In this document: positions 34,164-41,898 of the stretch, in pieces
Numbering within the stretch: the stretch's first letter is position 1
Layout: the number at the start of each line of letters is the position of its first letter
NCBI GenBank assembly: GCA_013152655.1
Contig: JAADFW010000257.1
Coordinates: 1 to 44,076 of the forward strand
From: Chlorobiota bacterium
GTDB lineage: Bacteria > Bacteroidota > Bacteroidia > Bacteroidales > B39-G9
Reading direction: 5' to 3'
DNA length: 44,076 bases
The notes under the pieces: model-generated
What the model was told of the DNA's origin: nothing
Database searches by the model: none
What the model saw: only the letters and a program-made list of their open reading frames with translations
Program-made: the position numbers and the translations under genes

Positions 34164-34221
34164 GTTATCACGTTGGCATTATTCATTTTAGTATGAATTA
34201 AAATATACTTCATTTTGATAT
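34164..34221 (+). repeat. Dispersed intergenic repeat, copy D
   Basis: GTTATCACGTTGGCATTATT then CATTTTAGTATGAATTAAAA and TATACTTCATTTTGATAT. It aligns with copy B across about 55 bases with few changes and a 2-bp gap. Confidence 0.65.
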
Positions 34222-34405
34222 TAACTGCCAGTTGGTTATTATAAATTAAATATTAAAATTTTATAAACCTGTTACAGGTTGCCTTTCCGGTTAGTTGGCT
34301 AAATATTTTTTAATAAAATTCTGCAACCAGATTGCAAGAAATTAATATTTTACTTATTTTCGCTAAAGTTTAAGATAAAAAGGTATTAATATATAAATTT
34401 AAACA

Positions 34406-34828
34406 ATGGAAAAAAAAAGTTTAATTACATGGACTGAAGAATATGAGCTTGGATATAATACAATTGATGAGCAACATAAAAAACTGGTTGAAATTATAAA
34501 TAATTTATATAATGCATTTGTTGAGGCACATGCTATGGACGTTATTTCCGAAATATTAAATGAAATGTTAGACTATACAGCCTATCATTTTAAAACCGAG
34601 GAAGACTTTTTTGTAAAAAACAATTATCCTGAAATGGAAAACCATAACAAAGAGCATCGTCTTTTTGTTGAAAAAACAAAAGGATTTATTAATAAATATT
34701 CAACGCAAGATGCAAATCTTACTTATGATGTAATGAACTTTTTAAGAGGTTGGCTGCTTGCCCATATACAGGGCTCTGACAGGGAATACAGCAGATATTT
34801 TAAAAAAATGGGCATAAAGGAAATTTAG
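34406..34828 (+). CDS. Bacteriohemerythrin
   Basis: A 140-residue non-haem di-iron oxygen-binding protein. All seven canonical ligands are present: His24 (DEQH), His61 and Glu65 (AYHFKTEE), His80 and His84 (ENHNKEH), His120 (LLAHI) and Asp125 (GSDRE). It would bind O2, or sense it or NO, in the cytoplasm. It sits 31 bp upstream of the GAF-SpoIIE phosphatase on the same strand with no terminator between, suggesting that it feeds an oxygen signal to the signalling proteins that follow. Confidence 0.94.
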   Translation: MEKKSLITWTEEYELGYNTIDEQHKKLVEIINNLYNAFVEAHAMDVISEILNEMLDYTAYHFKTEEDFFVKNNYPEMENHNKEHRLFVEKTKGFINKYSTQDANLTYDVMNFLRGWLLAHIQGSDREYSRYFKKMGIKEI

Positions 34829-34859
34829 TTTTTCATTTTGTAAAAAAATAAGTTACTAT

Positions 34860-36401
34860 ATGGAAGTTTCACAAAATAAAATTGCGCAACTTGAAAAACA
34901 AATTGCTAATTTGAAAGATGAAATTCATTTGCTTAACATTGAAAAAAATGTTGCAGAAGATGTAATTTCAGAACTTGAAGAAGCGAACAACAAAGCAAAA
35001 ACCCAGGCGGCATTGGCTAATATTTTGCAACTTTCAGTTAAAGATATTTCATTAGAAGAATTTTTGCAAAAAGCGTTGGAAGAATTGTTGCAAATTCCCT
35101 GGCTATTGTTTCAGTCCAAAGGTTCAATTTTTCTTACAAATGCCGAAGGCAACCTTGAAATGGTTGCACAAAAAGGACTTGGGAAAGATTTACTGACAAG
35201 GTGTAAATTACTAAAACCGGGACAATGCCTGTGTGGAAAAACATTACTCGAAAAAAAATACCGGTTTTGCAATCATGTAAGTTCCGATCATGAAATAAGG
35301 CCGGAAAATATTCAACCACACGGGCATTATAATTTTCCGCTAAACTATAATCGCGAAATACTGGGTGTTTTAAATTTGTATGTAAATCATAAGCATCAGG
35401 AAAATGAATTTGAAGTTAATTTTTTAAAAACAGTATCTATAGCACTGGCCCACCTCATCAAACAAAGGCAGTTTCATGATAAACTTACTGAACAATCAAA
35501 AAAACAAGATATTATTAACCAAAAATTATTTGCGCAAAATTTAGAAATTGACCAGCAACGCATTGAGATTCAGAAATTTGCATCAACCCTTAAAGAAGCT
35601 AATGATGAAATTATTCAGCAAAAAGCAATTATTGAAAAAAGCCATAAAAGTATTACCGACAGTATAAATTATGCAAAAGGGCTTCAAAACGGCTTGCTTC
35701 CGTCAAAAGAAAAAATTGATACATGGCTAAATAATTATTTTATTCTGTTTAAGCCAAAAGATGTGGTAAGTGGTGATTTTTATTATGTAAATAAGGTAGA
35801 TAAATATAGTATAATTGTTGCCGGTGACTGTACGGGGCATGGAGTTCATGGCGCATTTTTAACAATATTGGGCATCACTTATATAAATGAAATTATTAAA
35901 AAAAGAGAAGCTTGGACACCCGCAGCTTCATTGGATATTTTAAGAGAAAAAATAAAAGAAACTTTTCTTCATTTTGGAAATAACTCGACCAGTGGGATGG
36001 ATATTTCTTTTTGTGCAATTAATACAGAAACAAATGTAATGCAATATGCAGGGGCAAATAATCCGGTTTTTATTATTCGTAACAATGAATTAATTGAATA
36101 CCTGCCAACCAGAAATCCAATTGGGTTTTACCCAAAAGAAAAAGCTTTTGAAAACCAGGAAATACAATTGTTTGACAATGATATGATTTACCTGTTTTCT
36201 GATGGATATTCTGACCAGTTTGGAGGAACAGACCTCAGAAAATTCACAAAAACCAATTTTAAAAACCTATTACTTGAAATACACACTAAGCCATTGTCTC
36301 AGCAAAAAGAAATTCTGGAACAAAAACACATGGAATGGAGAGGAGACATTCCACAAACTGACGATATTGTCGTTTTTGGTGTTAAATGGCAAATTTCATA
36401 A
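34860..36401 (+). CDS. GAF domain-SpoIIE (PPM-type) serine phosphatase
   Basis: A 513-residue cytoplasmic signalling protein. An N-terminal coiled coil (1-55, heptads of KIAQLEKQIANLKDEIHLL) is followed by a GAF domain (about 60-205) with clustered cysteines (Cys115, Cys123, Cys125, Cys137 within RCKLLKPGQCLCGK and YRFCNH). A second coiled coil (about 215-265) leads into a SpoIIE/PPM phosphatase (about 280-510): FKPKDVVSGDFYYVNK, VAGDCTGHGVHGAF and FSDGYSDQFGG carry the metal-binding Asp residues. In this architecture the GAF domain controls dephosphorylation of an anti-anti-sigma-type partner. The Cys cluster could bind a metal or sense redox; this is inference. Confidence 0.88.
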   Translation: MEVSQNKIAQLEKQIANLKDEIHLLNIEKNVAEDVISELEEANNKAKTQAALANILQLSVKDISLEEFLQKALEELLQIPWLLFQSKGSIFLTNAEGNLEMVAQKGLGKDLLTRCKLLKPGQCLCGKTLLEKKYRFCNHVSSDHEIRPENIQPHGHYNFPLNYNREILGVLNLYVNHKHQENEFEVNFLKTVSIALAHLIKQRQFHDKLTEQSKKQDIINQKLFAQNLEIDQQRIEIQKFASTLKEANDEIIQQKAIIEKSHKSITDSINYAKGLQNGLLPSKEKIDTWLNNYFILFKPKDVVSGDFYYVNKVDKYSIIVAGDCTGHGVHGAFLTILGITYINEIIKKREAWTPAASLDILREKIKETFLHFGNNSTSGMDISFCAINTETNVMQYAGANNPVFIIRNNELIEYLPTRNPIGFYPKEKAFENQEIQLFDNDMIYLFSDGYSDQFGGTDLRKFTKTNFKNLLLEIHTKPLSQQKEILEQKHMEWRGDIPQTDDIVVFGVKWQIS

Positions 36402-36506
36402 AATAGGAAAAAACAGTTTGATAGTCTAAGAAATAGGGAAATAGGAGAATGGTTTTTATAAGAATAGGTTGCATTTTTTGTATATTGATAGTTTTTTGGT
36501 TGTTAA

Positions 36507-39500
36507 ATGGTTGGTTTAAAGAGATGTTTTTGGATAGTATTGCTGTACTGCATAAATAGTAAAATGTTTAGTCAGAATGAAATTATTCCGGGCCTGCCTT
36601 TTGTTACAAATTACCGTTTTGAAACATATAATGCCAGTCCCCAAAACTGGGATATAACACAAGCTGACAATGGAATTTTATACATAGCTAACGGAAATGG
36701 CATTTTAGTGTTTGATGGTGCCCGATGGAATTTAATTGAGCTTCCTAATAAAACTATTGCACGGTCAATTGATATATCTGACAACGGTATTGTTTATGTT
36801 GGTGGTTATGATGAATTTGGTTATTTGAAAACAAATGAATCAGGTTTATCAGAATATGTTTCGTTGATAAATAAATTGCCTGTAAATATTGGTTCTTTTC
36901 ACGACGTGTGGACAACCCGTGTAATTAATAATAAAGTTTTTTTTCAAACATTCTACTCTATTTTTATTTATGAAGCAGATACTATTAGGGAAGTAAAGTC
37001 AGATAAAGAGTTTATATGGAGTTTTAAAAAAGACAACACCTATTTTACACAAAATGAGTTTTCTGATTTAATGATTTTTAAAGACAATAAATTTCAAAAA
37101 ATAAATGGATCTTACCGATTTTATAATGATTTTATTTATGCGCTTTTAAACTATCCTGATAATAAATCGCTAATTGTTTCAAGCAAAGGCGATTTATTTA
37201 TTTGTAGCATTGATACTAATTTATTAAAATTAGAGATTGAAGATTCTATTGTTAATGAAACCAGGGATTTTTTACACGAATATTATTTTTATTCCGGAAT
37301 AAATTATACTGAAGATAAAATTGGGTTTGGTACATTTTATGGCGGTTTTTTGCTGATTGACCAATACGGGAATCCTTTAATGAATATGAATAAAACTTTT
37401 GGGCTTCGCGATAATAATATCAGGAATATTTTCAAGGATAAAAGCAATAATATATGGTTGGCAACCGACAGAGGTATTTCCTATATTGATATGAACCTAT
37501 CCTTAACCATTTTTAATGAATCATCTAATATTTCCGGCAATGTGAATGCTGCAATTATTTATGACAATCCAACTGATAATATTCCAAAAAGACTTTATAT
37601 AGCAACTATTGACCGTATTTATTATAAAAATTTATACCCTGCAAAAAATGATAATGACTTAATAAAAAATTTCCAAAAATTTAAACCATATGGCAGTATG
37701 CGTTCAGAAACCTGGAATTTTTATAGTTACAAAAATACGTTATTGTGTGCTACTTCATTTGGGGTTTATGAATTAAAAAATAATACAGCTTACCTTGTTT
37801 CGGAATTGCCAAGTTGGTCGTTTACACCTGTTAAAAACAAGCCTGACTTGGTATTAGTTAATCTTAATAATGGATTGAATTTAATAGAATTTAACAACGG
37901 GAATTGGAGTTATAAATGGAAAATAAAAGATTTTGATGAATATGTTAGCACCAGTGTTTTTGATGACGATGGGTATTTATGGACAGAAAGTGTTAACCAT
38001 GGTATTTATAAGCTCAAATTATCAGATAATTATAAGCGTGTAGAATTAAAAGAAACATATACTAAAGAAAGTGGATTGCCTTCTAATACATTAAATTTGC
38101 CGTATAAGTTAGGCAGACAAATAAAATTTGTTACCGAAAAAGGAGTGTATAACTTTAATAAAAAAAGAGATCGCTTTTATCCAGACACTAATTTAAATGC
38201 TTTATTAGGTGAAAAACCGCTTGATTATATTTATCAGGATTCAAATAAAAATATCTGGTTTTTTTCAACTGTTACAAAAACGCTTGGTGAGTTATTGTAT
38301 AATAAAGACGGCTCATATACAAAAGATACGTCAAGGTTTAACGAAGTGAAAAAACTTACTATTTGGAATATGTATTATTACAACGATTCAAATGTGTTTT
38401 TTTGTAGCCCGAACGGATTAATACTGTATAATAAAAACAAAAGGCCGAACACAAAACCCGAGTTTAAAACCCTTTTAAGGAAAATAGAAATTATTAATAA
38501 CCCTGATAGTATTATAAATATTAATCCAAATGCTGGTATTAAAAAGATTGTTACTTTGAGTTATAAACAAAATGCGTTAAAATTTTCGTATGCAATTCCA
38601 TATTTTGAAAATGTTGATAATAATCAATATAGTTATTATTTAAAAGGATTTGATAATGACTGGTCGCCCTGGACTACCAAAACAGAAAAAGAATATACTT
38701 TTTTAAGAGAAGGAACATATACTTTTTTTGTAAAATCAAGAAATTCATTAATGTCAAAAGGAAAAGCTGCTATTTTTCAATTTAAAATAACTCCGCCTTT
38801 TTACAGAACATGGATAGCTTACTTTCTCTATGTTTGTTCTGTGTTTTTTCTTGTTTATAGAATTATAATGTTTAAAGTAAGATTATTAAAGCGAGCAAAT
38901 CTAAATCTTGAAAGGAAAATTGAAGAAAGGACAAGTGAAATAAAGAAACAAAACAAAGAGCTTTATGAACATAAAGAATACATTTTAAAACAGCGCGATG
39001 ATTTAACAGTCCTTAATGCAAATAAAGACAGATTTTTCAGTATAATATCGCACGATTTACGTAGCCCTTTTAATACTATTTTAGGTTTTTCAGAATTACT
39101 AATGCAAAACTTAAACAATAGGCATACAGATGAGAATTATGAGTATGCTAAAATTATTAATGATTCAGCTGCCTCAACGTTTGAATTACTCGAAAATTTA
39201 TTAACCTGGAGTAAAATTCAGGGGAATAATGTAAAATATCAGCCGGAAGAGTTAAGAATTTTAGATGTTATAAACGAATGTATCGCAAAATTAAAACATA
39301 TAGCTGAAGCTAAAAATATTGTTTTGTATAACAACTATAATGAAGATACGCTAATAGTTTATGCTGATGTTGAAATGCTAAAAACTGTAATTAGAAATTT
39401 AATCTCTAATGCTATAAAATTTTCTGAACCACGTAGTACAATTACTATAAATGCTAATGAATCAGGCAATAATGTTGTAGTAAGTGTAAATGATGAAGGT

Positions 39501-39710
39501 GTGGGTATCTCTGAGGAGCATAAGAAACATTTATTTAAGATTGAAAAGAATATAACAACACCGGGAACGGCAAAAGAAAAAGGTTCGGGGTTAGGCTTAA
39601 TATTGTGCAATGAGTTTGTTAAAATAAACAAGGGGACTATTTGGGTAAAAAGTACAGAAGGCGAAGGGAGTACGTTTTTTATTTCATTGCCCCAAAAACA
39701 AGTCTTTTGA
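36507..39710 (+). CDS. Two-component sensor histidine kinase with propeller and Y_Y_Y sensor
   Basis: A 1067-residue membrane kinase. The signal sequence is MVGLKRCFWIVLLYCINSKM. A large periplasmic part follows, made of Reg_prop-type blades (e.g. YIANGNGILVFDGARWNLIE, NIWLATDRGISYIDM) and a Y_Y_Y domain (KGFDNDWSPWTTKTEKEYTF) near 700-755. One transmembrane helix lies at about 770-790, then a coiled-coil linker. The HisKA phosphoacceptor is His849 in FFSIISHDLRSPFNTILGFS. The HATPase has VIRNLISNAIKFS, VNDEGVGIS and GSGLGLILCNEF. Unlike many Bacteroidota hybrid systems it has no receiver or AraC domain, so its partner response regulator is elsewhere. It follows the GAF-SpoIIE gene by 105 bp. 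Confidence 0.92.
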   Translation: MVGLKRCFWIVLLYCINSKMFSQNEIIPGLPFVTNYRFETYNASPQNWDITQADNGILYIANGNGILVFDGARWNLIELPNKTIARSIDISDNGIVYVGGYDEFGYLKTNESGLSEYVSLINKLPVNIGSFHDVWTTRVINNKVFFQTFYSIFIYEADTIREVKSDKEFIWSFKKDNTYFTQNEFSDLMIFKDNKFQKINGSYRFYNDFIYALLNYPDNKSLIVSSKGDLFICSIDTNLLKLEIEDSIVNETRDFLHEYYFYSGINYTEDKIGFGTFYGGFLLIDQYGNPLMNMNKTFGLRDNNIRNIFKDKSNNIWLATDRGISYIDMNLSLTIFNESSNISGNVNAAIIYDNPTDNIPKRLYIATIDRIYYKNLYPAKNDNDLIKNFQKFKPYGSMRSETWNFYSYKNTLLCATSFGVYELKNNTAYLVSELPSWSFTPVKNKPDLVLVNLNNGLNLIEFNNGNWSYKWKIKDFDEYVSTSVFDDDGYLWTESVNHGIYKLKLSDNYKRVELKETYTKESGLPSNTLNLPYKLGRQIKFVTEKGVYNFNKKRDRFYPDTNLNALLGEKPLDYIYQDSNKNIWFFSTVTKTLGELLYNKDGSYTKDTSRFNEVKKLTIWNMYYYNDSNVFFCSPNGLILYNKNKRPNTKPEFKTLLRKIEIINNPDSIININPNAGIKKIVTLSYKQNALKFSYAIPYFENVDNNQYSYYLKGFDNDWSPWTTKTEKEYTFLREGTYTFFVKSRNSLMSKGKAAIFQFKITPPFYRTWIAYFLYVCSVFFLVYRIIMFKVRLLKRANLNLERKIEERTSEIKKQNKELYEHKEYILKQRDDLTVLNANKDRFFSIISHDLRSPFNTILGFSELLMQNLNNRHTDENYEYAKIINDSAASTFELLENLLTWSKIQGNNVKYQPEELRILDVINECIAKLKHIAEAKNIVLYNNYNEDTLIVYADVEMLKTVIRNLISNAIKFSEPRSTITINANESGNNVVVSVNDEGVGISEEHKKHLFKIEKNITTPGTAKEKGSGLGLILCNEFVKINKGTIWVKSTEGEGSTFFISLPQKQVF

Positions 39711-39732
39711 TTAATATTATCATGCTTAGGCA

Positions 39733-39753
39733 GGCGTTTAACAACTGAACGCC
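39733..39753 (+). terminator. Weak hairpin after the histidine kinase gene
   Basis: GGCGTT/AACGCC 6-bp stem with a 9-base loop, 22 bp after the kinase stop. It lacks a T-run, so termination is only suggested. Confidence 0.35.
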
Positions 39754-39898
39754 AATTATATAAACTGCTGACAATTAAAAATAATAATTGGAAGAAAAAC
39801 CATGAAATAGATAACTTTTTTATTCCTGAACAAAGTTACACACTTTCGGATGTGTATAAAATTTCATACTATTATTTCAAATTGCCGTTCAATTCCAG

Positions 39899-39915
39899 TT
39901 GGCATGTTTTTTGCA
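39899..39915 (+). promoter_or_regulatory. Sigma-54 (RpoN) promoter
   Basis: TTGGCATGTTTTTTGCA matches the -24/-12 consensus YTGGCACGrNNNTTGCW closely. GG is at 39901-39902 and GC at 39913-39914 with exactly the required spacing; the main departures are T for C in the -24 box and T for the purine that follows it. It lies 34 bp before the ATG at 39950. The TTG inside it is therefore not a start codon. Confidence 0.75.
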
Positions 39916-39949
39916 ACTTAACTCTGTTAATCTTTTAAATTTCAATATC

Positions 39950-40945
39950 ATGAAAAAGTTAATTCCTTCCGGTCTTTTCATTAAAAATATTTTAACCATT
40001 GTAATAATTGTTTCGTTAAGTTTTTGTTCAACAAGTTATTATAGCTCTTCAGGACACGGGACAAAATCTGTTGAAATACAAGTAATTAAACCGGCTACTA
40101 TTGATATTTTAAAACAATACAATAAATTCGGACTTTTATACTTGCAAAAAAGGGCGGTTAAAAAACCATTGTTGGTAACGCAATCTGAAAAAGAAATTAT
40201 ACATGAAGATGCAAAAAAAAGCTGTTTAAACGGGCTATATGAATATTTTACAGACTCTGGCAAAACTGATAGTGTAAAGGTTTTTAATGTTTCAAACAAT
40301 TATTTTAAAGGAGATTCATTGGAAGTCAATTGGGAAAAAGCAAGATTGTATTGTACTCAGAACAACCTCGATGCTTTAATTTATATTTCACGATTAAAAA
40401 TAACCAACGCTATTTACAGCAATAGTACTACTACTAATAATAATTATGGCAATGTTGAAATTAAAACAACATGGACAGTACTTTTACCGGAAGTTGATTC
40501 AATAATTAAAAAAGACATTACTTATCATAAGATTGGGCATTATAGCGAAAGTATTGATAAATATATTCAAGATATTGCGGAAAACCTGGGGGAAAAATTT
40601 GGCAAACAAATTGTTCCCGGGTGGTCAAAAACAAATCGCAAATATTTTGCTTCAGGTAATGCTGAGTTTAGAAAAGCAGCAGAATTGGTTAATGATGATA
40701 ATTGGGAAGATGCTGCAAAAATTTGGAATAATTCTTTATCTGATGACAACAAAATTATTGTTGGGAAGGCATATTTTAACCTGGCCTTATACTATGAGTT
40801 GCAGGGCAATTTAGACAAAGCTTTTGAAATGGCTAAAATATCTGACCAAACCTATAAAACTTCATTTGCACACGATTATGCCGGAATTTTATATCAACGA
40901 ATAAACGACCAGTATAAATTAGCCGAACAGCTTAACACTCTATAA
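39950..40945 (+). CDS. DUF6340-like lipoprotein with TPR-like C-terminus
   Basis: A 331-residue protein starting at the ATG at 39950. An earlier TTG at 39899 falls within the sigma-54 promoter and is rejected. The signal peptide has a lipobox SLSFC (Cys about 26). The body, VIKPATIDILKQYNKFGLLY, resembles the DUF6340 family of Bacteroidota lipoproteins by memory. The C-terminal part (AELVNDDNWEDAAKIWNNSL, KAYFNLALYYELQGNLDKAF) is a TPR-like helical pair. A strong terminator follows at 40971. It may act in outer-membrane or stress homeostasis; the activator that would work with sigma-54 here is not in the window. Confidence 0.72.
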   Translation: MKKLIPSGLFIKNILTIVIIVSLSFCSTSYYSSSGHGTKSVEIQVIKPATIDILKQYNKFGLLYLQKRAVKKPLLVTQSEKEIIHEDAKKSCLNGLYEYFTDSGKTDSVKVFNVSNNYFKGDSLEVNWEKARLYCTQNNLDALIYISRLKITNAIYSNSTTTNNNYGNVEIKTTWTVLLPEVDSIIKKDITYHKIGHYSESIDKYIQDIAENLGEKFGKQIVPGWSKTNRKYFASGNAEFRKAAELVNDDNWEDAAKIWNNSLSDDNKIIVGKAYFNLALYYELQGNLDKAFEMAKISDQTYKTSFAHDYAGILYQRINDQYKLAEQLNTL

Positions 40946-41080
40946 GTTATAATTATAGTTATAGAATTACAAACCACGTTTTTATGTAGAAACGTGGTTT
41001 TTTATGGAATTTTTCAACCATCTGCATCTATACTAAAAAGTATAATTGTTAATTTAAACCCCTACCATTATGAAAAAAAT
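40944..41080 (+). repeat. Direct repeat copy 1 (left of the RAYT element)
   Basis: 137 bp matching 41788-41898 except for three length differences: 19 bp (half of the terminator), a 6-bp TTATAG unit and one T. It ends with ATGAAAAAAAT, the first codons of the vWA gene, followed directly by the RAYT element. Confidence 0.9.
40971..41003 (+). terminator. Rho-independent terminator of the DUF6340-like gene
   Basis: AAACCACGTTT/AAACGTGGTTT, an 11-bp stem with an 8-base loop followed by TTT. The right arm is missing in the second repeat copy at about 41808. Confidence 0.85.
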
Positions 41081-41082
41081 CT

Positions 41083-41787
41083 CTCTCTCGCAAGCGTCCG
41101 CTTGTGAGAAAGATTGATATATTGTAATAATTATTATGTTTGTAATATTATGAGTCGAGCATATAAATTTAGGGATCAAACAAAACCATATTTTGTGACA
41201 TTAACAATTGTAAACTGGATTGACCTGTTTATAAGAAAAGAATTTAGTAATGCATTTCTTGACAGTGTAAAATATTGTCAAAGAGAAAAAGGTTTAATTG
41301 TATATGCCTGGGTAATAATGTCTAGTCATGTGCATATGATCATCGGGACAAAGGACAAGAATATGCAAGATATTTTAAGAGATTTAAAAAGTTATACATC
41401 AAGAAAATTGAAACAAGAAATTAAAGATCATCCACAAGAAAGCAGGAAAAAATGGTTGATTTGGATGTTCGAAAGGGCAGGCAAAAAAAACAATAATAAT
41501 ACCAATTGGCAATTATGGCAGCAGCATAACCAACCTATTGAGCTGTGGGATAATTATATGATTGATAATAAGCTTGAATATATACACAATAATCCTGTTG
41601 AAGCAGGAACAGTTTATAGACCTGAAGATTATGTGTATAGTAGTGCAATTGACTATACTGGTCAAAAAGGTTTGATAAATATTGAACCAATAGTATAAAT
41701 AACTTACAAACAGATGCCTACCTGTATGGCAGTCAGGCTTGCGAGAAGGGGGTGTAAATAACTCACAAGCGGACGCTTGCGAGAGAG
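41083..41787 (+). mobile_element. RAYT element bounded by 26-bp inverted repeats
   Basis: The left end (41083-41108) and the reverse complement of the right end (41762-41787) are identical over 26 bp, with the core CGCAAGCGTCCGCTTGTG. The core is itself an imperfect palindrome that would fold as a REP-like hairpin. The element of about 705 bp contains one transposase gene. It is flanked by long direct repeats, not by a short target duplication. Confidence 0.85.
41150..41698 (+). CDS. REP-associated tyrosine transposase (RAYT, Y1/IS200-like)
   Basis: A 182-residue Y1 transposase. The start is the ATG at 41150 (MSRAYKFRDQTKPYFVTLTI), the usual N-terminus for this family; a TTG 36 bp upstream is less likely. 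The HUH motif is HVH (His60, His62) in AWVIMSSHVHMIIG, and the likely catalytic Tyr is Tyr82 in DLKSYTSRKL. The C-terminal LEYIHNNPVEAG and SSAIDYTGQKG segments are typical of RAYTs. Family members process REP hairpins as single-stranded DNA, and matching hairpins flank this gene on both sides, which supports an intact system. Confidence 0.92.
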   Translation: MSRAYKFRDQTKPYFVTLTIVNWIDLFIRKEFSNAFLDSVKYCQREKGLIVYAWVIMSSHVHMIIGTKDKNMQDILRDLKSYTSRKLKQEIKDHPQESRKKWLIWMFERAGKKNNNNTNWQLWQQHNQPIELWDNYMIDNKLEYIHNNPVEAGTVYRPEDYVYSSAIDYTGQKGLINIEPIV

Positions 41788-41898
41788 AAGTATAATTATA
41801 GAATTACAAACCACGTTTTTTATGGAATTTTTCAACCATCTGCATCTATACTAAAAAGTATAATTGTTAATTTAAACCCCTACCATTATGAAAAAAAT
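41788..41898 (+). repeat. Direct repeat copy 2 (right of the RAYT element)
   Basis: 111 bp matching 40944-41080. It holds the leader and the start of the intact vWA gene (ATG at 41888). It includes the TATACT/AGTATA hairpin (41847-41862) and TATAATTG (41859-41866), a one-mismatch -7 promoter element. The terminator half is deleted. Confidence 0.9.

Larger units (their letters stand above)
34040..34405. other. Intergenic region of 366 bp: second palindrome, terminator and repeat copy, no gene
   Basis: It holds the second operator copy (34054-34068), the terminator hairpin (34089-34136), copy D of the dispersed repeat (34164-34221) and about 180 bp of AT-rich sequence with no clear promoter ahead of the hemerythrin gene. 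TATTTTCG at 34359-34366 differs from TAnnTTTG by one base. Confidence 0.65.

Noticed and set aside
39899-39949. Upstream TTG start for the lipoprotein gene (adds 17 codons)
   Set aside because: The TTG is part of the sigma-54 -24 box, so the transcript would begin downstream of it.
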